From positions 1 to 6,564 of the forward strand of contig CANKLD010000076.1 of the NCBI GenBank assembly GCA_947483095.1: DNA of 6,564 bases. The letters run 5' to 3'. The notes beneath the pieces are model-generated. The model had not been told where the DNA came from. It did not search any database and worked only from the letters and a program-made list of their open reading frames with translations. The position numbers and the translations under genes were made by a program. The number at the start of each line of letters is the position of its first letter. Positions within the stretch are counted from its first letter, which is position 1. Of this stretch, positions 1 to 5,892 are shown piece after piece. This DNA is from Bacteroidota bacterium (lineage in GTDB: Bacteria > Bacteroidota > Bacteroidia > Flavobacteriales > Flavobacteriaceae).

Positions 1-809
1 AACGCATCCATGTATGTATCCAACTCATAATTCAAACAACATTTCAATTTACCACACTGTCCAGCTAATTTTTGAGGATTAAGCGACAACTGTTGGTAAC
101 GCGCCGCTGAGGTATTTACGCTTCTAAAATCGGTTAACCAAGTAGAACAACACAATTCTCTTCCGCACGAACCAATTCCTCCCAATCGAGAGGCTTCCTG
201 GCGAAAACCAACTTGCTTCATTTCAATTCTGGTGTTGAATTCTTTGGCAAAATCCTTGATTAACAAACGGAAATCTATTCTTGCCTCGGCAGTATAATAA
301 AAGGTCGCTTTTAGTCCGTCACCTTGAAATTCAATATCAGAAATTTTCATTTCTAGTTTTTGAGCTATTGCCAATTCACGAGCTCGAACTTTCATTGGCT
401 CTTCTTTGTCTCTGGCTGCCGACCAAATATCGATGTCCCTTTGTGATGCTTTTCGGTACATTTTTAGAATTTCTGGGCTAGTGTGATTGACCCCTTTCTT
501 CTTCATTTGAATTTTTACCAATTCACCTGTTAAGGTTACAATCCCAACATCGTGACCTGGAGAAGATTCTGTAGCCACAATATCTCCAATGCTTAAGGTT
601 AGTTTTTCGGTATTTCTATAAAATTCTTTTCTACCATTCTTAAATCGCACTTCAACGCAGTCAAAAGGAGCTTCACCATTAGGCAAACTCATGTTTGAAA
701 GCCAGTCGAAGACCGTTAGTTTGTTGCAGCTATCGGTGCCGCAAGTCCCATTATTTTTACAACCTTTAGGCGCTCCGCCATCTGAAGTTGAACAACTTGT
801 ACATGCCAT
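1..809 (-). CDS. ricT: PSP1-domain protein RicT (YaaT family), 3' end cut off by the window edge
   Basis: The first 269 codons are visible, from an ATG at 809; the C-terminus lies beyond the left edge. After a Cys-rich leader (C3, C6, C17, C23, C28), the PSP1-type core begins near residue 50 (DCVEVRFKNGRKEFYRN). It holds two conserved Cys clusters, CGRELCCSTW (C215, C220, C221) and GQCGKLKCCLNYE (C252, C257, C258). These match the CGRxLCC and CGRLxCC motifs of Bacillus RicT/YaaT. In Bacillus subtilis RicT joins RicA and RicF in a complex that carries [4Fe-4S] clusters and affects RNase Y-dependent mRNA processing. Whether that role holds in Bacteroidota is unknown to me; no RicA or RicF gene is visible here. 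The leader is absent from Bacillus RicT as I recall it. No Shine-Dalgarno is evident, as is common in this phylum. In Flavobacteriia the next gene is often gldH, which cannot be checked here. Family assignment is firm; function is inferred. Confidence 0.88.
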   Translation of the reverse strand, partial: MACTSCSTSDGGAPKGCKNNGTCGTDSCNKLTVFDWLSNMSLPNGEAPFDCVEVRFKNGRKEFYRNTEKLTLSIGDIVATESSPGHDVGIVTLTGELVKIQMKKKGVNHTSPEILKMYRKASQRDIDIWSAARDKEEPMKVRARELAIAQKLEMKISDIEFQGDGLKATFYYTAEARIDFRLLIKDFAKEFNTRIEMKQVGFRQEASRLGGIGSCGRELCCSTWLTDFRSVNTSAARYQQLSLNPQKLAGQCGKLKCCLNYELDTYMDA

Positions 810-863
810 AATTATATTGTGGTGTTGTGACTTGCACAACGTAAGTTCATAACGATTAATGTG

Positions 864-871
864 TAAAGATA
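864..871 (-). promoter_or_regulatory. Weak candidate -7 box for ricT
   Basis: TATCTTTA on the minus strand matches seven of eight positions of the Bacteroidota -7 box TAnnTTTG. It lies about 55 bases before the ricT ATG, nearly the same distance as the exact box in front of the bacilliredoxin gene. I see no TTTG at the expected spacing upstream, so this is a guess based on position and one box. Confidence 0.25.
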
Positions 872-883
872 TTATTTTAATTC

Positions 884-911
884 AAGTTTTGAAGTTTAAA
901 GTTTAAGTTTT
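884..911. repeat. Short AAGTTTA-type tandem repeat in the ricT-trhO gap
   Basis: Four imperfect units run head to tail: AAGTTTTG, AAGTTTA, AAGTTTA, AGTTTT. They sit in a very AT-rich stretch upstream of ricT. No coding frame fits. It could be slippage-prone filler or affect the ricT leader; nothing here decides between these. Confidence 0.55.
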
Positions 912-992
912 CTTTTGATGAACTCTTAAAATTAAATAAATTTTTTTTAATAATTGTAAAGGGTTACAAATTAGGACTAATAAATCTTTATG

Positions 993-1016
993 AAAGTTTT
1001 GAACTTTGACAAAGGT
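993..1016. repeat. Overlapping inverted repeats in the ricT-trhO gap
   Basis: AAAGTT-TTG-AACTTT (993-1007) is a perfect 6-base inverted repeat. Its right arm is reused in a second one, CTTTG-A-CAAAG (1004-1014). The two cannot both fold at once. I recall similar AACTTTGACAAAG strings in Flavobacterium intergenic DNA. A role as operator or repeat debris is not shown. Confidence 0.5.
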
Positions 1017-1058
1017 TGAAGCCGTGCGTTATGTTTGTTTTGTCTAATCCTTTTTTTT

Positions 1059-1078
1059 CCAACGTTTAAAACCGTTGG
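1059..1078. terminator. Stem-loop just after trhO, possible 3' end
   Basis: CCAACG and CGTTGG form a perfect 6-base stem around an 8-base loop, ten bases after the trhO stop codon. On the trhO strand the stem is followed by an A-run, not a U-run, so it is not a standard intrinsic terminator. It may protect the mRNA 3' end or be a dispersed repeat: a related string (about 1013-1032) lies to its left, GGTTGAAGCCGTGCGTTATG against GTTTAAAACCGTTGGCTATG. Confidence 0.4.
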
Positions 1079-1088
1079 CTATGGGTTT

Positions 1089-2444
1089 TTAATCTAAAAT
1101 TTTATACAATTTGTCTGATAATCGAATTCGGAAGGGCAGTTTAAGGGTACAAGTGTCACCAGCAAGGGCTTTTTTTGAATCGGTTCCATTGACTAGCATT
1201 TCCGTAAGGGCAATTTTTTGTTCTCCCGTTGTAACCCCTTTTATTAAAAGTTGGTCGCCAATATTAATTTCATTTTCTTCAATTAAAAATTGTCCAATAT
1301 TTGATTTTGGGAAATAATGTTCTCCTTTTCCAATGTACAATTTCTTAATTTTTGGAGTTTTCGCAGCAATTGGTTTTTTTTCATTAGTACCAAAAACAGT
1401 TTGGTTATCGGAATTATTTTTATAGGTTAAAACGTCAGATTTTCCTTTTTTGAAAATTTTATTTCCATTTTTTATTCCTCTACGAATGGCTTTTTGTTCT
1501 TCCTCAGGAAGGTGAATTATCGACACGCATTCTGTTGAACAACACCCTTCCATATTGGATTTGCAAGAGTCACATTGTATAAACAATAAATGACACCCTT
1601 CGTTGGCACAATTGGCATGCACATCACAAGAAACGCCACATTGATGGCATTGTGAAACGATATCGTCAGTAATTCTTTCCCCTAATCGCTGATCAAAAAC
1701 AAAGTTTTTACCAATGAATTTACTTTGTAAACCTTCGGCCTTAACTTGTCTTGTGTATTCTATGATACCGCCTTCCAATTGGTACACATTTTCAAAACCT
1801 TTGTGTTTAAAATAGGCGCTGGCTTTTTCACATCGAATGCCACCGGTGCAATACATCAACAATTTTTTGTCTTGTTTGTGATCGGAAAGTTGGTTTTCAA
1901 TAATTGGTAAACTCTCTCTAAAGGTATCTACATCAGGTTTTATGGCATTGGTGAAATGTCCAATTTCCGATTCGTAATGATTTCTCATATCGACCACAAT
2001 GGTGTTTGGATCTTCGAGTAAATCATTAAATTCTTTTGCTTTTAGGTGAATTCCGATATTGGTTACATCGAAAGTATCGTCTACTAATCCGTCGGCAACA
2101 ATTTTGTCACGAACTTTAATGGTCAATTTTAAAAAAGAAAGATCGTCTTGTTCAACAGCAATATTTAATCGGATTCCCTTCATGAAATCATAGACTTCTA
2201 TGCTGTCTTTGAAGGCGTAAAAAGTGTCTGCTGGCAGGGAAAGTTGGGCATTGATTCCTTCTGTAGCTACATAAATTCTTCCTAAAACATCGAGTGGGTT
2301 CCAAGCAAGGAATAAATCGTTACGAAATTGTGTTGGATTTGAAATTTGCGCATAAGCATAGAAAGACAACGTAAGTCGCTGTTTTCCTGCATCATCAATC
2401 ATGATTGCTCGCTCTTCTGCGCTTAATGTGTTGTACAGTTGCAT
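1089..2444 (-). CDS. trhO: tRNA uridine(34) hydroxylase TrhO with an extra C-terminal domain
   Basis: This 451-residue protein belongs to the YceA/UPF0176 rhodanese family. TrhO carries out oxygen-dependent hydroxylation of U34 to 5-hydroxyuridine in wobble-position tRNAs, in the cytoplasm. The order of parts is: a ferredoxin-like N-terminal domain (about 25-115, with GRIYVATEGINAQLS); a rhodanese domain (about 130-235) with the catalytic loop MYCTGGIRCEKA, C199 being the active cysteine; a Cys-rich segment (C266 to C306, ten Cys, starting CHQCGVSCDVHANC) ending near NGNKIF, where E. coli TrhO almost ends; then a polar linker (about 333-367) and an extra domain (about 368-450). The extra domain resembles the small beta-barrel at the C-terminus of U32 proteins (GDQLLI, LPF, SDKLYKIL). 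The start is supported by alignment from memory with the E. coli N-terminus. It is probably transcribed alone from the promoter at 2479-2510. Family call is very sure; the extra domain is inference. Confidence 0.95.
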   Translation of the reverse strand: MQLYNTLSAEERAIMIDDAGKQRLTLSFYAYAQISNPTQFRNDLFLAWNPLDVLGRIYVATEGINAQLSLPADTFYAFKDSIEVYDFMKGIRLNIAVEQDDLSFLKLTIKVRDKIVADGLVDDTFDVTNIGIHLKAKEFNDLLEDPNTIVVDMRNHYESEIGHFTNAIKPDVDTFRESLPIIENQLSDHKQDKKLLMYCTGGIRCEKASAYFKHKGFENVYQLEGGIIEYTRQVKAEGLQSKFIGKNFVFDQRLGERITDDIVSQCHQCGVSCDVHANCANEGCHLLFIQCDSCKSNMEGCCSTECVSIIHLPEEEQKAIRRGIKNGNKIFKKGKSDVLTYKNNSDNQTVFGTNEKKPIAAKTPKIKKLYIGKGEHYFPKSNIGQFLIEENEINIGDQLLIKGVTTGEQKIALTEMLVNGTDSKKALAGDTCTLKLPFRIRLSDKLYKILD

Positions 2445-2478
2445 GCTATAAACAGTTTAAGTTGAGAAAATAGTTGTG

Positions 2479-2510
2479 CAAAAATAGGGAAAAAGAGGCA
2501 AAGTAGCAAA
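2479..2510 (-). promoter_or_regulatory. Bacteroidota-type promoter for trhO
   Basis: On the minus strand TTTG (2507-2510) is followed after 20 bases by TATTTTTG (2479-2486), an exact TAnnTTTG -7 box. This spacing fits the -33/-7 pattern described for Flavobacterium and Bacteroides. The -7 box ends 34 bases before the trhO ATG, giving a short leader. The -33 region overlaps CAAAG-type repeats, so more than one TTTG could serve. Confidence 0.6.
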
Positions 2511-2528
2511 GGTTTTAAAGAGTCAAAG
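2498..2528. repeat. Degenerate CAAAG repeats over the trhO promoter
   Basis: CAAAG occurs at 2499-2503, 2507-2511 and 2524-2528. The first two lie in an 8-base direct repeat (GCAAAGTA, GCAAAGGT). The tract continues towards 2545 as CACAGAGG and TTCAGAG. I recall such degenerate CAAAGG/CAGAGG strings as common in Flavobacterium intergenic DNA. Read on the minus strand they supply a series of TTTG elements upstream of trhO. Confidence 0.45.
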
Positions 2529-2590
2529 GCACAGAGGTTCAGAGTTAGAAAAATGGTGAGGCTTATTAAAATCGTGGTTTAAAATCGGAT

Positions 2591-2667
2591 ACCTAGCCCA
2601 GATGTAAGGGAAAATCCCGAGCTTTTTAGCGAGGATTTGGAATGACAGCTGGAAATAGCTCCTAAAA
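2591..2667. repeat. Probable dispersed flavobacterial structured repeat
   Basis: The stretch begins CCTAGCCCAGATG and ends AGCTGGAAATAGCTCCTAAAA. It has a central hairpin whose arms are AAATCC (2612-2617) and GGATTT (2633-2638), with an alternative small stem GGGA-AAA-TCCC (2608-2618). I recall this TAGCCC...hairpin...AGCTCCTAAAA layout from many Flavobacterium intergenic regions, with a variable centre and conserved ends. It lies between bglX and trhO, downstream of bglX, and has no coding frame. It could be a mobile non-coding repeat, a 3' end processing element or a small RNA. Structure is visible; the repeat-family identity is from memory. Confidence 0.5.
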
Positions 2668-2715
2668 AATGGACAATTCGCTTCTTAAAAAAAGAAAATT
2701 TTGAGATTTAGCTAT

Positions 2716-4941
2716 TTATTTTGCCAATTCAAAACTATCTTTCAAGCGAATATCCGCCGAAGACGACCCAATCATTATATCAAAATCACCAGGTTCTGAT
2801 TTATATTTTAATTTATCATTATAAAAAGACAATTTTGTGTTGTCAATTAGGAACTTGATTGTTTTGGTTTCGCCAACTTCTAACGTGATTTTTTGAAAAT
2901 CTTTCAGCTCTAAAATTGGTCGTACAACAGAGCCAACTTTATCTCTTAAATACAATTGAACTACTTCTTCTCCAGCAAATTTTCCAGTATTGGCAATAGT
3001 TACAGCCACTTCAATTGTTTCATTTGCTTTCATTTTATTCTTGGATAATTTCAAATTTGAATACTCGAAAGTGGTGTAACTTAAACCGTATCCGAAAGGA
3101 AATTTCGGGGAATTTGGCAAATCAATATAGGCAGATTTATGGATTTTATCTTCATTTATAGACGGTCTTCCTGTATTGAAATGATTGTAAAATATCGGGA
3201 TTTGACCTTCTTCACGAGGAAAAGTCATAGGCAATTTCCCTGATGGATTGTAATCGCCAAACAAAACATCGGCGATGGCATTTCCAGCTTCTGAGCCCAA
3301 CCACCAGGTGTAAAGTAGGGCAGGAACAGTATCGGCGGTCTGGTTAAAAATTAATGGACGACCCGCATTTATTAAAACCACAATGGGTTTTCCAGTGGCT
3401 TGAAGTGCTTTGACCAAATCTTCCTGAACGCCTGGCAAATGAAGATTGCTCTTGCTTTTAGCCTCGCCACTTGTATTCCAACTTTCGCCAATACTTAAAA
3501 TCACCACATCAGATTGATTGGCAATTGTTATCGCTTCGGCGAAACCATCTTTGTTTTGAGAAGATACATCGCAGCCTTTTGCGTATAAAAGAGTGCTGTT
3601 TTTATCAATTTTATTTTTGATTCCTTCCCATTGAGAAACAATATAAGTTGAATCGACATTTTTTAAATTAACTGCCCAAAAACCGTGATTGGCTCTTTTT
3701 AACTTAACCATTGGTCCGATAAAAGCAATTGTTTTGGTGGTTTTAGAAAGTGGCAATATCGAATTCTCATTTTTCATTAGTACAATACTTTTTGCTGCAA
3801 TTTCTCTGGCACTTTTTGTATGTTCTGGATTATTAAGTGCCGCTTCTTCCCGTTCAGGATTGCAATATTTATACGGATTTTCAAACAATCCTAATTCAAA
3901 TTTTTTGCGTAAAATTCGTTTTACAGCATCGTCAATTAGGGCAATTGAAATCTTTTTTTCTTTGATTAATTGTGCCAAATTATTTCTGTAAGCGTTGCTT
4001 TCCATATCCATATCGCTTCCCGCAGTTATAGCCGAAAGTGCCGCTTCCTTACTGTCTTTTACATATCCGTGATCGATCATTTCGCCAATTGAATCCCAAT
4101 CAGAAACTACAAAACCTGTAAATTTCCATTTTCCTTTTAGAATATCTCTTTGCAAATAGCGATTTCCTGTTGCTGGAATTCCGTTTAAATCATTAAAAGA
4201 ATTCATAAATGTTGCCGCACCTGCATCCAATGCAGCTTTGAACGGCGGAAGATAGGTTTCCCAAAGCATTCTTTCGCTCATGTCAACCGAGTTATAATCA
4301 CGTCCGCCAACGGCAGCACCGTAAGCAGCAAAGTGTTTAACACATGCCATAACCGAATTAACATCGCCCAATTTTCCTTGGAACCCTTTTACTCGTGCAA
4401 AGGCAATTTTAGACCCTAAATAGGTGTCTTCTCCTGCACCTTCCATAACTCGTCCCCAACGAGGATCACGAGAAATATCAACCATTGGCGCAAATGTCCA
4501 ATGAATTCCTGATGCCGAAGCTTCTGTAGCAGCAATTCTTGCAGATAATTCTATTGCAGATAAATCCCAACTTGCGGCTTCCGCCAATGGAATTGGAAAT
4601 GTGGTTTTATAGCCGTGAATTACATCTTGACCAAATAACAACGGAATTTTCAATCGGGATTGCATTGCCAATTCTTGATATTGACACGTATATTTTGTCC
4701 CTAAAATATTAAGCATCGAACCTAATAAACCTTGTTTAATCTCTGACTGTTTGTTAGGATTAATAGTAATTGGACCTGTTGCGGCATTGTCGCCCGAATA
4801 TTGATTGAGTTGTCCTATTTTTTCTTCAATCGTCATTTTCTTGAGTAAGGCATTGACTTTTTCATCAATTGCTTTTTGTTGAGAAAAACAGAGTAGTGAT
4901 GAGAAAAATAGAATATAAATTAGACTTATTTTGTTTATCAT
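2716..4941 (-). CDS. bglX: Periplasmic GH3 beta-glucosidase, BglX type
   Basis: This 741-residue exported enzyme should release glucose from the non-reducing ends of beta-glucan oligosaccharides by a retaining mechanism. A signal peptide (about 1-20, hydrophobic IYILFFSSLLCFSQ) lacks a proper lipobox, because Leu precedes Cys18, so a soluble periplasmic form is likely. No type IX secretion tail is seen. The GH3 barrel (about 30-345) carries the substrate-binding motif GQDVIHG (D106), DPRWGR, VKHF and the nucleophile motif VVSDWD with D281. The GH3 C-terminal sandwich (about 385-615) has GES...SGEAKS with E493 as probable acid/base, and FGDYNPSGKLPMTFP. A fibronectin III-like domain (about 655-728) closes it. 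Length is close to E. coli BglX. The gene follows a GH30 remnant by 25 bases, suggesting a former beta-glucan operon. The only nearby promoter hint is TATATTTTG (4997-5005), one base longer than consensus. Exact substrate cannot be told. Confidence 0.95.
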   Translation of the reverse strand: MINKISLIYILFFSSLLCFSQQKAIDEKVNALLKKMTIEEKIGQLNQYSGDNAATGPITINPNKQSEIKQGLLGSMLNILGTKYTCQYQELAMQSRLKIPLLFGQDVIHGYKTTFPIPLAEAASWDLSAIELSARIAATEASASGIHWTFAPMVDISRDPRWGRVMEGAGEDTYLGSKIAFARVKGFQGKLGDVNSVMACVKHFAAYGAAVGGRDYNSVDMSERMLWETYLPPFKAALDAGAATFMNSFNDLNGIPATGNRYLQRDILKGKWKFTGFVVSDWDSIGEMIDHGYVKDSKEAALSAITAGSDMDMESNAYRNNLAQLIKEKKISIALIDDAVKRILRKKFELGLFENPYKYCNPEREEAALNNPEHTKSAREIAAKSIVLMKNENSILPLSKTTKTIAFIGPMVKLKRANHGFWAVNLKNVDSTYIVSQWEGIKNKIDKNSTLLYAKGCDVSSQNKDGFAEAITIANQSDVVILSIGESWNTSGEAKSKSNLHLPGVQEDLVKALQATGKPIVVLINAGRPLIFNQTADTVPALLYTWWLGSEAGNAIADVLFGDYNPSGKLPMTFPREEGQIPIFYNHFNTGRPSINEDKIHKSAYIDLPNSPKFPFGYGLSYTTFEYSNLKLSKNKMKANETIEVAVTIANTGKFAGEEVVQLYLRDKVGSVVRPILELKDFQKITLEVGETKTIKFLIDNTKLSFYNDKLKYKSEPGDFDIMIGSSSADIRLKDSFELAK

Positions 4942-4966
4942 TTGGGGGTTTTGAAATTGATATTTA

Positions 4967-5194
4967 TTAAAAAACTAACTTTTGAATGGCGTGAGGCAAA
5001 ATATAAATTGGAGTGGATTTTGTTCCTACACACAAATTATAAATACGTTTTTTATTGCTTTGATTCATAACAATCGTAACCACTTTTCCGTCTTTATTTA
5101 AGAAAGAAGTCGTTAATAATTGGCTTCTGCTTGCAACACTGCTAATTCTTTTGGCTTCTTTTCCAATAAATTTAGAAAAATGACCAATGAAATC
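4967..5194 (-). pseudogene. C-terminal remnant of a GH30 glycoside hydrolase
   Basis: Seventy-five codons stay open on the minus strand and end in TAA, 25 bases before the bglX ATG. The peptide starts DFIGHFSKFIGKEAKRISS, goes on with LLTTSFLNKDGKVVTIVMNQ and ends LPHAIQKLVF. This is the typical C-terminal beta-sandwich of GH30 enzymes (GHFSKF, GAKRI, TTAFxNPDG, VVMN, LPAHSIxTLV). An in-frame TAG (5195-5197) stands directly before it. No catalytic barrel is found upstream, because the intact bacilliredoxin gene and its terminator begin within about 200 bases. So this is the tail of a gene whose first part, more than 350 codons in this family, was deleted. GH30 enzymes act on beta-1,6-glucan or related sugars and often sit beside GH3 in Bacteroidota glucan loci. 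It has no start codon or leader, so expression as a functional enzyme is very unlikely. Family call is by motif memory. Confidence 0.82.
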
Positions 5195-5197
5195 CTA

Positions 5198-5314
5198 TTT
5201 CCCAAACATATTTATTGGCTTACGCATCATCAAGAATGGTGCTAGATACAGACTTAGAAAAAAATTAGAATTAAATAAAAAAGAAAATCTAATTGGATTT
5301 TTAATGGTAATATA
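5198..5314. other. Unassigned junction between the GH30 remnant and the brxA terminator
   Basis: This is where the missing part of the GH30 gene should have been. I see no GH30 motif in any frame. One plus-strand frame is open for 42 codons (5187-5315), reading PNIFIGLRIIKNGARYRL in its first half. It has natural-looking codons but no family I recognise and no ribosome binding site, and it ends at the edge of the terminator hairpin. It may be debris from whatever deleted the GH30 gene. No insertion-sequence ends are visible. Confidence 0.35.
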
Positions 5315-5344
5315 AATAGAAACTACCCTTAGATAGTTTCTATT
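5315..5344 (-). terminator. Hairpin terminator after brxA
   Basis: AATAGAAACTA and TAGTTTCTATT make a perfect 11-base stem with an 8-base loop, 31 bases after the bacilliredoxin stop. On the minus strand it is followed by a U-rich run (TATATTA after the U-rich arm), as expected for an intrinsic terminator of brxA. The stem is AT-rich, typical of low-GC flavobacteria. It would stop read-through from brxA into the GH30 remnant and bglX. Confidence 0.65.
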
Positions 5345-5375
5345 GATTTATTATTTACGTAGGACCAGTTTTATT

Positions 5376-5786
5376 TTAACAATGTTCGTTGAAAGCGTCT
5401 TGCAAGTTTTCCGCGATTAATTCCGCTGGGCGACCTTCAATGTGATGACGTTCTAACATGTGCACCAATTCACTGTTTTTGAACAAAGCCACGCTTGGCG
5501 ATGAAGGCGGAAAAGGGAACATGTGTTTTCTTGCGGCATCAACGGCATCTTTGTCCACGCCTGCAAAAACCGTTATTAAGTTGGTTGGTTTTTTAGCGCC
5601 ATCCAAACTCATTTTTACTCCTGGACGAGCATTTCTTGCTGCACAACCACAAACAGAATTTACAACTACAAGCGTTGTTCCTTCTAGTTTTAATGCGTTT
5701 TCCACCGCTTCGGCACTGTGTAAATCTTGAAATCCAGCAGCTGTAAGTTCAGCTTGCATTGGAATTACCATTTCTTCTGGATACAT
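5376..5786 (-). CDS. Bacilliredoxin, BrxA/BrxB (YphP/YqiW) family
   Basis: This 136-residue thioredoxin-fold protein has the family hallmark VNSVCGCAARNARP, with the CGC motif at C46-G47-C48. It also has the conserved SSPSVALFK, HHIEGRPAE and a C-terminal EHC (C136). Bacilliredoxins remove bacillithiol from S-bacillithiolated proteins in the cytoplasm: the first CGC cysteine attacks the mixed disulfide. In Bacillus subtilis YphP and YqiW are about the same length and share the same ends. Many Flavobacteriia carry bsh genes for bacillithiol, which would supply the partner thiol, but none are in view. The start MYPEEMVIPM agrees with the family N-terminus. The gene appears to be a single unit, with a -7 box 55 bases upstream and a terminator downstream. 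I cannot tell BrxA from BrxB, so no symbol is given. Confidence 0.93.
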   Translation of the reverse strand: MYPEEMVIPMQAELTAAGFQDLHSAEAVENALKLEGTTLVVVNSVCGCAARNARPGVKMSLDGAKKPTNLITVFAGVDKDAVDAARKHMFPFPPSSPSVALFKNSELVHMLERHHIEGRPAELIAENLQDAFNEHC

Positions 5787-5841
5787 AATTATTTATGATT
5801 TAAGATTGTTGATTTCTGAATTTAGATTGTAAAATCTGCTA

Positions 5842-5849
5842 CAAAGATA
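5842..5849 (-). promoter_or_regulatory. -7 box TATCTTTG for the bacilliredoxin gene
   Basis: TATCTTTG is an exact match to the Bacteroidota -7 box TAnnTTTG, 55 bases before the brxA ATG. A TTG is present upstream, but only 10 bases away, and no good -33 element is seen at about 20 bases. The box lies in the 106-base gap after the lycopene cyclase stop, so brxA is probably transcribed independently of crtY. Confidence 0.5.
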
Positions 5850-5892
5850 AAGAGAAAAACAATTTAATTTTTATTTCGATTATAAAGTTTTG

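Noticed and set aside
281..481. 66-codon plus-strand open frame inside ricT
   Set aside because: It is antisense to the conserved PSP1 coding frame and has no recognisable product.
2660..2716. Intrinsic terminator directly after bglX
   Set aside because: There is a T-run on the minus strand, but I could not find a stable stem right before it; the nearest structure is the dispersed repeat further downstream.
3689..3991. 100-codon plus-strand open frame inside bglX
   Set aside because: It lies wholly antisense to a clear GH3 coding region, matches no family and has no start context; it is a shadow frame.
4870..4941. Lipoprotein signal in BglX around Cys18
   Set aside because: The residue before Cys18 is Leu and the lipobox pattern is not met; a type I signal peptide ending near FSQ fits better.
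5458..5730. 90-codon plus-strand open frame antisense to the bacilliredoxin gene
   Set aside because: It mirrors a conserved gene on the other strand and shows no motif of its own.
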